DNA of 64,000 nt from Faecalibacterium taiwanense (GTDB lineage Bacteria > Bacillota > Clostridia > Oscillospirales > Ruminococcaceae), in NCBI RefSeq assembly GCF_036632915.2, contig NZ_CP155552.1, positions 806,001-870,000 of the forward strand, written 5' to 3'. The position numbers were made by a program, and so were the translations under genes. Within the stretch, counting starts at the first letter, position 1. Each line of letters starts with the position of its first letter. Positions 15,824-23,131 of the stretch are shown here, piece after piece. The notes under the pieces were generated by a model. The model did no database searches. It saw only the letters and a program-made list of their open reading frames with translations, and had not been told where the DNA came from.

Positions 15824-16612
15824 ATGAAAATATCTGCCGACTATCGTATGCTCGCTCTCGATGCTCTGCGCGGAAAATGGAAAACTGCTGTTCTGACAGG
15901 TATTGCCGCCAGTGCGCTCGGTGCTACCATTGTGAGCAGTTCCAACAGTGTCGTTTCCAATTCCAATCAGGCAAAGGACATTCATTTTAACCTGTTCGCC
16001 CAGCCAAACGGCGGTCGGCTGCTTGCTGTTTTGCTTGTCGGCATTGGTCTGTGGGCAATCCTCCAACTGATCGTGGGCGGTGCAGTTCAACTGGGATATG
16101 CTCATTTTAATCTGAACCTTGTAGATGGAAAGGATGCTGCCATCTCGGACTTGTTCTCTCAGAAAGACCGTCTGTGGGATGGCTTCTGCATGAAATTCCT
16201 GCAGGGTCTGTACATCGCCCTCTGGTCGCTGCTGTTGGTGATTCCGGGAATCGTGAAAACATACAGCTATGCGATGACACCTTACATCATGTCCGAGCAT
16301 CCTTCGTTGACTGCAAATGAAGCGATCACAGAATCCCGGCGGATTATGGACGGCAACAAATGGCGGCTGTTCTGTCTGGATTTCAGCTTCATTGGCTGGG
16401 AGCTGCTCTGTTCGTTGCCACTGTATGCCGGGGGTTTTCTGGTTCTCAAATATTTCACCGGTTCAGAGGCTATGGCGATTTCTCTTTTTCTCCTGCTGAC
16501 AATTCCATTGAGCATTGGCTTCTTTTTTGTACGCCCCTATGAGGAAGCTGCATGGGCCACTTTCTACCGTGATATTACCGCAGCACCTACCGAACCGGAT
16601 GAAGCATACTGA
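15824..16612 (+). CDS. DUF975 family integral membrane protein
   Basis: 262 residues with about five hydrophobic segments. The DUF975 signature is visible in the first residues (ADYRMLALDALRGKW) and in the middle (YSYAMTPYIMSEHPSLTANE, then AITESRRIMDGNKW). The family is common in Firmicutes and of unknown function. ATG 15824 follows AGGAGG. It stands between the AT-hook gene and a tiny membrane protein, all on the plus strand. Confidence 0.85.
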   Translation: MKISADYRMLALDALRGKWKTAVLTGIAASALGATIVSSSNSVVSNSNQAKDIHFNLFAQPNGGRLLAVLLVGIGLWAILQLIVGGAVQLGYAHFNLNLVDGKDAAISDLFSQKDRLWDGFCMKFLQGLYIALWSLLLVIPGIVKTYSYAMTPYIMSEHPSLTANEAITESRRIMDGNKWRLFCLDFSFIGWELLCSLPLYAGGFLVLKYFTGSEAMAISLFLLLTIPLSIGFFFVRPYEEAAWATFYRDITAAPTEPDEAY

Positions 16613-16661
16613 CTTTTATACTATTTCTCAGATGTGACCGGACTTTCTAGGTGATCTGCGT

Positions 16662-16820
16662 ATGGAGAAGAAACCTGACCGTTCCGAAATAATTGCAATG
16701 ACCCTCTTATTTGCTTTAACGCTGGTGCTTACGGTATTAAAAGTGACGAGAACGGTTTCACTGCCTTGGTTGTGGGTGCTGGGTCCGCTTTGGCTTGGCA
16801 CATATCGGTACCGTGATTAG
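16662..16820 (+). CDS. Small membrane protein (52 residues)
   Basis: A short frame, MEKKPDRSEIIAMTLLFALT and then a hydrophobic stretch to residue 44, ending GTYRYRD. It has one or two membrane helices and a positive-outside tail. It stops 10 bases before a strong terminator, which supports a real gene, but its ribosome binding site is poor. Confidence 0.5.
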   Translation: MEKKPDRSEIIAMTLLFALTLVLTVLKVTRTVSLPWLWVLGPLWLGTYRYRD

Positions 16821-16829
16821 GGCTGCTTG

Positions 16830-16860
16830 CGCTGGGAGATTTCTCCCAGCGTTTTTTATT
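16830..16860 (+). terminator. Rho-independent terminator
   Basis: CGCTGGGAGA/TCTCCCAGCG stem with 2-base loop, then TTTTTTATT. Confidence 0.85.
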
Positions 16861-17146
16861 CCTCGGAGATGCCGAGATATTGGTCGATCTCCATGATACC
16901 CTCCCCACTGACCTCCACCAGATCTTCAAAGGGCACTACGGTGTCGCCCACCTGCAAGGTGCGGAACACCGGGTCGATGCGGTCTGCCTTGCCAGTCAGG
17001 GTGACGTAGTTGCCCACTGCGGGAATCTCCGGGTGGGCGGTATCCTCCTTGAAGTACCGCACCGTGATGGTCATGCCCTTGGTGACCTGCATCAGCCGAT
17101 CGGACAGAGCCGACATTTCTTCCTCGGTCAAAATGCGCTTGGTCAC
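16856..17146 (-). CDS. YolD-like protein, 5'-truncated
   Basis: YolD-like family: RILTEEEMSALSDRLMQV, a beta-rich middle (GNYVTLTGKADRIDPVFRTL) and VPFEDLVEVSGEGI. The coding frame continues upstream as YYDEQLAAEKQRTERV to about 17197, where an in-frame TAG and unrelated sequence begin, so the original start has been lost. Translation from ATG 17146 would lack a clear site. In other elements the YolD-like protein accompanies a UmuC/DinB-type polymerase; none is here. Confidence 0.6.
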   Translation of the reverse strand: MTKRILTEEEMSALSDRLMQVTKGMTITVRYFKEDTAHPEIPAVGNYVTLTGKADRIDPVFRTLQVGDTVVPFEDLVEVSGEGIMEIDQYLGISEE

Positions 17147-17382
17147 CCGCTCGGTGCGCTGTTTTTCTGCGGCAAGCTGCTCATCATAATACTGCTTCTA
17201 TTTATCCTTTGGCAATCTCCAGATAAACGCTAAAATGGAGCATCTACTGCACATCCTAACTTAATATGCACTGAATAAAAGAAAAAGCCTTATATTTCAA
17301 TCTATAGAGGCCAATCTGTGGTATAATTGGAGCAAGAGAACTGGAAAAAATCCAGCAAAAACCTTGTACCTGGAGGGCAGCT

Positions 17383-17642
17383 ATGTATCGTTACAGCAAT
17401 GGCCAGATCAGCTTGGCGGATTAATCGAGTATCTAATGCAGCAGGAGACCATCCTCCGGAAATGTGAGGCAGTGCTGGATCTACCGTCCGTGTATGAGAA
17501 AATGGTGCAGTTGTGCAGCAAAGAAGATAGTCGTCCGCCCCTCGCCCCAGCGTTCATCGTAAAGTACCTGCTGGTGAGTTTCCTGTACAGCAAACCATTG
17601 AACCGGCAGATCGGGCAGCGCACCCCTTCACCTCAAAGCTAA
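17383..17642 (+). pseudogene. Transposase remnant (IS1182/IS5-like, DUF772)
   Basis: ATG 17383 begins MYRYSNGQISLAD, the usual start of IS1182-type transposases, then hits a stop at 17422. A second frame then reads LPSVYEKMVQLCSKEDSRPP and LAPAFIVKYLLVSFLYS, matching the DUF772 N-terminal domain, until similarity ends near 17620. Frameshifted and lacking the DDE catalytic domain. Marks the scar between the small ICE genes and the diguanylate cyclase/oxygen block. Confidence 0.55.
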
Positions 17643-17804
17643 CGAAGCTAATGAACTGCACGCTGCCACCAGCCTTCAGTACCTCCATCACAACTGCGAC
17701 GTGGACGTTCAGTGCCGCCTCCCTGTCCTTTCTTCGTCAGGCCAGGCTTTTTTCGCAATAGTGGCGACGAATTCGTTCTTGCTGTTTTTCGTTTGAAAAG
17801 AGCC

Positions 17805-18884
17805 TTATGACCTGGGCGCTCTCCGGTCGTGGGTAGCGTAGTAGGCTCGCTTATTTTCGTACATGCAATAGTCGGCCTTGTCCAGCAGCGTTTGCATGAT
17901 GCAGCCTTCATAATCGGCGGAGATCGCCCAACCGTAGGCGTAGCTGAGAGGAAGCTGATTGCCGTCACGGTTTGCAGCGTCGGCTTCCCTGCGCAGACTG
18001 TCCAGTATGCCCTCCACCTCCTGCCGGTCCGTATGGTAAATGACCGCCATAAATTCGTCGCCGCCGTATCTGCCCACGAAATGCTTTTCCGGGATCACCC
18101 GGCGTAAAAGCCGGGCAAAGCTCAGGATCAGTTGGTCACCCGCCGAATGACCCCTCGTATCGTTGACGGTTTTCAGATTGTTCAGGTCAAATATGACGCA
18201 GGCCGTAGGCTCCCGGAGAATTTCCCTGTTGTTGAGAAGCTCCTCGCAGGAGCCTTTGTTGGGCAGGCCGGTATGGATGTCGATGTATGCCTTCTGCTCC
18301 AGCAGTTGGTTTTTCCGGGCCATTTTCAGTGCCATGGCGGTCTGGAGCATGATCAGGATCACCAGGCACAGCATATCCAGTGCCGAGAGGATCTCAATAG
18401 TGCGGATCTTCATGGCGATCTTTTCTGAATAGTGTTCCGCGGCAGACACCGTTTCGTCCGCCATTTCAAAATAGGTCTCGCTCATGGCAACGATTTGGGT
18501 GTTCTCATATCCACGCTGTCTGGCCGCCGCGACCTCCGCCTTGAGCCGCTCCCAGTAGGCACTCTGGATGTCCAGCCTTTCCTGATAGGCCGCGTCCTTG
18601 AGCTTTACCAATTCGTAGTGCCCATCCCCGGATGTCAGATCGCTTAAAATATCGTCTAAATACGCGATCAACTCATCGTTTCGGGTGCCTGTGATCTCCA
18701 GCTTTACCGCCCGCTGCGTGTCTCCGCGCACCAGCCCGGCATAATTGATGACGCGGGCCGTGCCCTTCAGGTTGCCGATCTCGACCATCATCAGAGCGAC
18801 AAGGATCACCAAAATCAGCACAAGGCAGCTTTGCAGGATGCTGATGAGATTTTTGCGATCTATTTTTACATTTCCTTTTATCAT
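17805..18884 (-). CDS. Membrane diguanylate cyclase (GGDEF)
   Basis: About 359 residues. Two transmembrane helices (about 15-38 and 165-190) flank a helical periplasm-side sensor of about 125 residues. The C-terminal cyclase domain has the intact active site GRYGGDEFMAV, the nucleotide-binding FDLNNLKTVNDTRGHSAGD segment and LPLSYAYG. No RxxD inhibitory site is obvious. It would make c-di-GMP from two GTP. I chose ATG 18884 (GAGG 8 bases upstream) over 18962. No EAL partner is in the window. Confidence 0.8.
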   Translation of the reverse strand: MIKGNVKIDRKNLISILQSCLVLILVILVALMMVEIGNLKGTARVINYAGLVRGDTQRAVKLEITGTRNDELIAYLDDILSDLTSGDGHYELVKLKDAAYQERLDIQSAYWERLKAEVAAARQRGYENTQIVAMSETYFEMADETVSAAEHYSEKIAMKIRTIEILSALDMLCLVILIMLQTAMALKMARKNQLLEQKAYIDIHTGLPNKGSCEELLNNREILREPTACVIFDLNNLKTVNDTRGHSAGDQLILSFARLLRRVIPEKHFVGRYGGDEFMAVIYHTDRQEVEGILDSLRREADAANRDGNQLPLSYAYGWAISADYEGCIMQTLLDKADYCMYENKRAYYATHDRRAPRS

Positions 18885-19039
18885 AACGACCTCGATCACG
18901 GAACGACCATGATATTCTTTATTGCGAATCAGTCTTGATGAATACTTTACTCTGTAACGCACATCATGTCAATAACAATGGAAATTTTTCTACTGTCTCC
19001 CAAGAATGATCGGCATGAATAAAATGAAAAGCACGCACT

Positions 19040-19153
19040 TTATTGCTTGTTTCGGTTGGATGGCTTAGGCTTGTCAGGGATCGCCTCATCCGCCTTGGAT
19101 GGGCGACCCCTGCGAGCCCCAACCAATTTCTCCGCTTTCTGGTTTTCAGTCAT
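19040..19153 (-). CDS. Small basic AT-hook-like protein (37 residues)
   Basis: Frame MTENQKAEKLVGARRGRPSK followed by ADEAIPDKPKPSNRNKQ and a stop. RRGRPSK is an AT-hook-like core. No strong ribosome binding site, so it may be the 3' end of a longer lost gene. The rest of 18963-19295 holds no gene I can support. Confidence 0.35.
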   Translation of the reverse strand: MTENQKAEKLVGARRGRPSKADEAIPDKPKPSNRNKQ

Positions 19154-19295
19154 AGTCTTTTCTGCTTTCGGCGGACTGCCATGGCACAGCTTTTTCGGCT
19201 TCTATAATTGTAAGGAACATGGCTTTTCGCTGAATGGAAAGCGAAGCTGACCCGGGCTGGGGCGGTCTGTATGAAAGCAATATTTTTTTTGAAAT

Positions 19296-19328
19296 AATCT
19301 TGACAAAATTTATCAAGATTGATATGAT
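19296..19328 (+). promoter_or_regulatory. Rrf2 promoter with overlapping palindromic operator
   Basis: TTGACA (19300-19305), 17-base spacer, TATGAT (19323-19328). The inverted repeat AATCTTGA-N9-TCAAGATT (19296-19303 and 19313-19320) covers the -35 element and the spacer, as in autoregulated Rrf2-family (CymR/IscR/NsrR-like) promoters. Confidence 0.8.
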
Positions 19329-19363
19329 AGTATTAACAAGCAAGCGAAAAGAGGATGTGGAGC

Positions 19364-19795
19364 ATGATCATCACCAAAGAGACGGACTACGCGCTGCGCA
19401 TTTTGCGGGTGCTGCTGGACGGGGAGAAGCATTCGGTGGCCGAGATGTCGGAAACGGAATTGATCCCCAATCAGTTTGCCTACCAGATTCTGCGCAAGCT
19501 CTCCGCCGGCAATTTGGTGCGGGTGAGCCGCGGCGCTCTCGGCGGCTGCGAGCTGTCCTGCGATCTGGACGCGACCTCCCTCTACGATCTCATGGTGGTC
19601 GTGGGGGAGCGGGGCATCCTGTGCGCCTGCATGGAGCCGGGATATGAATGCCGCTGGCATGACAAGCATGGGCGGTGCGCCATCCACTGTCAGCTGGCGG
19701 CCTTGCAGCAAAAGCAGGACGAGGCGTTCCGTGCCGTGAGCCTGCGCAGGCTGCTGACCGGCGGATCCGATCCCCAAGATACAAGCAAGCTGTAA
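19364..19795 (+). CDS. Rrf2-family transcriptional regulator
   Basis: 143 residues. Winged HTH MIITKETDYALRILRVLLDG ... PNQFAYQILRKLSAGNLVRV with the wing SRGALGGCEL. Five cysteines lie in the C-terminal part: CAC, then ECRWHDKHGRC and HC. The arrangement resembles the three-Cys Fe-S ligands of IscR/NsrR-type members, so it may sense O2, NO or Fe-S status. Overlapping operator and promoter suggest autorepression. The stop is 22 bases before the acyl-CoA dehydrogenase fusion, so they are one operon. Confidence 0.9.
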   Translation: MIITKETDYALRILRVLLDGEKHSVAEMSETELIPNQFAYQILRKLSAGNLVRVSRGALGGCELSCDLDATSLYDLMVVVGERGILCACMEPGYECRWHDKHGRCAIHCQLAALQQKQDEAFRAVSLRRLLTGGSDPQDTSKL

Positions 19796-19817
19796 AATTT
19801 TAAAAGGAGGTACCCGT

Positions 19818-21731
19818 ATGCTGTTTCAAACCACGTCGGCGCACGAAGAGCTGCGCGCGAAGATCCGGAGTTTTGCGGAGGAGGAGATCAAGCCACTCGC
19901 ATTTTTAATGGATCAGAACAATGAGTTTCCCGAGGAGGCTGTCAAGAAGCTGGGTAAGCTGGGCTGGATGGGCATTCCCTACCCCAAGGAGTACGGCGGT
20001 GCCGGTCTTGATGCTCTGAGCTACGCCATCGCGGTGGAGGAGCTGGCCCGTGTGGACGGCGGCACGGGCGTAATCCTCTCCGCCCACGTCTCCCTCGGCT
20101 CATGGCCCATTTTCGCCTATGGCACCGAGGAGCAGAAGAAGAAATATCTGGTTCCGCTGGCCAAGGGCGAGAAGATCGGCGCCTTCGGCCTTACGGAGAC
20201 CAACGCCGGATCCGACGCCGGCGGCACGGAGACCACGGCGCTGGATAAGGGGGACTACTACCTCCTCAACGGCGGCAAGATCTTCATTACCAACGCCCCT
20301 AAGGCGGACACCTATGTGGTTTTCGCCGTCACCACGCCGGACATCGGCACCCGGGGCATCTCCGCTTTCATCGTGGAGAAGGGCTGGAAGGGCTTTGAGT
20401 TCGGCGACCACTATGACAAGATGGGTATTCGCTCCTCCTCCACGGCGGAGCTGATCTTCAACAACGTGAAGGTTCCCAAGGAAAACCTATTGGGCAAGGA
20501 GGGCGAGGGCTTCAAGATTGCCATGTCCACGCTGGACGGCGGACGCATCGGCATCGCCGCGCAGGCGCTGGGCATCGCCCAGGGCGCGTTTGAGCACGCG
20601 TTGAGCTATTCCAAGGAGCGTGTCCAGTTCGGCAAGCCCATCGCGGCCCAGCAGAGCATCGCCTTCAAGCTGGCGGATATGGCAACCAAGCTGCGCTGCG
20701 CCCGGTTCCTCATCTACTCCGCGGCGGAGCTGAAGGAGCAGCACGCGCCTTACGGCATGGAGTCCGCCATGGCGAAGATGTACGCCTCGGACATCGCGCT
20801 GGAGGTCACCAATGATGCCTTGCAGATCCACGGCGGCAGCGGCTACCTCAAGGGCATGGAGGTGGAACGGGCCTACCGCGACGCCAAGATCACCACCCTC
20901 TACGAGGGCACTAACGAGATCCAGCGGGTGGTCATCGCCTCTCATCTGTTGGGCAGGCTGGGCAAGAGCTCCGGCGGCGAGAGCCGTTCGGCGGCCAAGA
21001 AACCCGCGCCCATCACCGGCATTCGCAAAAAGACCATCTTCCGGGAGGGGGATGCTGCCCAGCAGGTGGCCGACCTTGTGGCGGCGCTGAAGAAGGATGG
21101 TCACGACTTCTCCGTGGGCATCCCTATGGATACGCCCATCCCGCAGGCGGAACGGGTGGTCTCCGCGGGCAAGGGCATCGGGGAGAAAAAGAACATGAAA
21201 CTGGTAGAGTCGCTGGCCAAGGCCGCCGGCGCGGCCATCGGTTCTTCCCGCCCTGTGGCGGAGACTCTCAAATATCTGCCGCTGAACCGCTATGTGGGTA
21301 TGTCCGGTCAGAAGTTCACCGGCAATCTGTACATCGCCTGCGGCATCTCCGGCGCATCCCAGCACCTTAAGGGCATCAAGGACGCCTCCACCATCGTGGC
21401 CATCAATAAGAACGGTAACGCGCCTATCTTCAAGAATTGCGACTACGGCATCGTGGGCGATGTGGAGGAGATCCTGCCCCTGCTCACTGCCGCGCTGGAT
21501 AGCGGCGAAAAGCTGCCCGCGCCGCCCATGGTAAAGATGAAGCGACCCACGCCGCCGAAGCCCGCCCCCATCGGCGACCGCTACGTCTGCAGCGGCTGCG
21601 GCTACGAGTATGTGCCGGAGTTGGGCGACGAGGACGGCGAGATCGCGCCCGGTACGCTCTTTGAGCAGCTTCCCGCCGAGTGGGTGTGTCCCGAGTGCGC
21701 GGAGACGAAGGATCAATTTGTAAAGGCTTGA
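19818..21731 (+). CDS. Acyl-CoA dehydrogenase / EtfA C-terminal / rubredoxin fusion
   Basis: 637 residues in three parts. Residues 1-378: acyl-CoA dehydrogenase, with [14 protein letters not shown], the FAD/substrate region and the catalytic Glu in [11 protein letters not shown] (about 370). Residues about 395-560: the FAD-binding C-terminal domain of electron-transfer flavoprotein alpha ([62 protein letters not shown]), without the EtfA N-terminal half or EtfB. Residues about 585-637: rubredoxin with two iron knuckles ([19 protein letters not shown]). It suggests an internal FAD to FAD to Fe wire that hands electrons to the next gene, a flavodiiron protein lacking its own rubredoxin. Substrate chain length unknown. 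Confidence 0.9.
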   Translation: MLFQTTSAHEELRAKIRSFAEEEIKPLAFLMDQNNEFPEEAVKKLGKLGWMGIPYPKEYGGAGLDALSYAIAVEELARVDGGTGVILSAHVSLGSWPIFAYGTEEQKKKYLVPLAKGEKIGAFGLTETNAGSDAGGTETTALDKGDYYLLNGGKIFITNAPKADTYVVFAVTTPDIGTRGISAFIVEKGWKGFEFGDHYDKMGIRSSSTAELIFNNVKVPKENLLGKEGEGFKIAMSTLDGGRIGIAAQALGIAQGAFEHALSYSKERVQFGKPIAAQQSIAFKLADMATKLRCARFLIYSAAELKEQHAPYGMESAMAKMYASDIALEVTNDALQIHGGSGYLKGMEVERAYRDAKITTLYEGTNEIQRVVIASHLLGRLGKSSGGESRSAAKKPAPITGIRKKTIFREGDAAQQVADLVAALKKDGHDFSVGIPMDTPIPQAERVVSAGKGIGEKKNMKLVESLAKAAGAAIGSSRPVAETLKYLPLNRYVGMSGQKFTGNLYIACGISGASQHLKGIKDASTIVAINKNGNAPIFKNCDYGIVGDVEEILPLLTAALDSGEKLPAPPMVKMKRPTPPKPAPIGDRYVCSGCGYEYVPELGDEDGEIAPGTLFEQLPAEWVCPECAETKDQFVKA

Positions 21732-21754
21732 GGCCGTGAAGGAGGCAAGATAAG

Positions 21755-22966
21755 ATGTATTGCGTGCGTAAAGTAACGAACGACCTCTACTGGGTGGGCG
21801 CCAACGACCATCGCCTGGCCCTGTTTGAAAACTGCTTTCCCATTCCCCGGGGCGTAAGCTACAACGCCTACTGCCTGCTGGATGAAAAGACGGTGCTCTT
21901 TGACACGGTGGACTGGTCTGCCTGCCGCCAGCTTTTGGAAAATCTGGCGTATGTGCTGGATGGCCGCGAGCTGGACTACCTGCTGGTCAACCATCTGGAG
22001 CCGGATCACGCCGCCTGCATCGAGGAGATCCTGCTGCGCCATCCCAAGGTGAAATTGATCTCCAACGAGAAGGCATTCATGCTCATGCGGCAGTTCGGCT
22101 TCCATGTGGACGGACATGAGTGCATCGAGGTGAAGGAGGGCGACACCTTCTCCTTCGGCAAACACACCGTCACCTTTGTGGGCGCGCCTATGGTTCACTG
22201 GCCGGAGGCCATGGTGACCCTCGACGTCACCGACGGCGTCCTCTTTTCCGCCGACGCCTTCGGCACCTTCGGAGCGCTGGACGGCAAGCTGTTCGCCGAC
22301 GAGGTGGACTTCGAGCGGGACTGGCTGGACGACGCCCGTCGCTACCTTACCAACATCGTGGGCAAGTACGGCCCCCACATCCAGCTCCTGCTGAAAAAGG
22401 CCGGCGGCGTTTTGGATCAGATCAAGTACATCTGCCCGCTCCACGGCCCCGTGTGGCGCAAGGATCTGGGCTGGTTCATTGAAAAGTACGACACATGGAG
22501 CCGCTATGCCCCTGAGACCCAGGGCGTGCTCATCGTCTACGCCTCTATGTACGGCAACACGGAGAACGCGGCGCAGGCGCTGGCGACGTCGCTCTGCGAT
22601 AAGGGCATGAGCAAGGTGGCGATGTACGATGTGTCCTCCACTCATGTCTCCCAGCTGATCTCCGAGGCGTTTAAGTACAGTCACATTGTCCTGGCCTCTG
22701 TGACCTACAACCTCGGCATCTACCCTGCCATGCATGACTTCCTCATGGATATGAAGGCACTGAATCTGCAAAACCGCACCTTTGCCATCATTGAAAACGG
22801 CTCATGGGCGGTGAAGTCCGGTGACCTCATGCAGAAATTCGTCAACAATGAGCTTAAGAACATGACGGTGCTCAACGAGCGGCTCAGCCTCGCCTCGTCC
22901 ATGGGCACGGACAAGCGCACTGAGCTGGAAGCACTGGCGGACGCCATTCTGGAATCTATGAAATAA
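21755..22966 (+). CDS. Flavodiiron protein (FprA-type O2/NO reductase)
   Basis: 403 residues. The metallo-beta-lactamase-like diiron domain (1-250) has HLEPDH (about 79-84), His in PMVHWPEAM, Asp in FSADAFGTFG and His in CPLHGPVW, so all metal ligands are present. The flavodoxin domain (about 255-400) starts GVLIVYASMYGNTENAAQAL and binds FMN. The family reduces O2 to water or NO to N2O and takes electrons from rubredoxin, which the preceding fusion supplies. Second structural gene of the Rrf2 operon (23 bases after the fusion), followed by a terminator. Confidence 0.95.
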   Translation: MYCVRKVTNDLYWVGANDHRLALFENCFPIPRGVSYNAYCLLDEKTVLFDTVDWSACRQLLENLAYVLDGRELDYLLVNHLEPDHAACIEEILLRHPKVKLISNEKAFMLMRQFGFHVDGHECIEVKEGDTFSFGKHTVTFVGAPMVHWPEAMVTLDVTDGVLFSADAFGTFGALDGKLFADEVDFERDWLDDARRYLTNIVGKYGPHIQLLLKKAGGVLDQIKYICPLHGPVWRKDLGWFIEKYDTWSRYAPETQGVLIVYASMYGNTENAAQALATSLCDKGMSKVAMYDVSSTHVSQLISEAFKYSHIVLASVTYNLGIYPAMHDFLMDMKALNLQNRTFAIIENGSWAVKSGDLMQKFVNNELKNMTVLNERLSLASSMGTDKRTELEALADAILESMK

Positions 22967-23047
22967 CTGGCAGGAAAGCCAAAACCAAGACAACAGACAA
23001 CAAACAGCCCTGCCGCGTCGGCTGCAGAAAAACCGGCTTTCAAAAAC

Positions 23048-23088
23048 AGAGCGGGCAAGCGTGATACTGCGCTTGCCCGCTCTTTGCC
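23048..23088 (+). terminator. Rho-independent terminator
   Basis: 14-bp stem AGAGCGGGCAAGCG / CGCTTGCCCGCTCT, then TTGCCC. The U tract is short. Ends the Rrf2-fusion-FDP unit before the reductase operon. Confidence 0.65.
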
Positions 23089-23131
23089 CAAAAGGACATG
23101 AGAAGTGACCGGAGAAGATGAGAGGATCGAA

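Noticed and set aside
20487..21716. 409-codon open frame on the minus strand opposite the acyl-CoA dehydrogenase fusion
   Set aside because: Shadow of GC-rich codon use in the true gene; no ribosome binding site and low-complexity His/Gly/Leu composition.
21713..22771. 352-codon minus-strand frame opposite the flavodiiron gene
   Set aside because: Antisense artefact; the plus strand carries all flavodiiron motifs.
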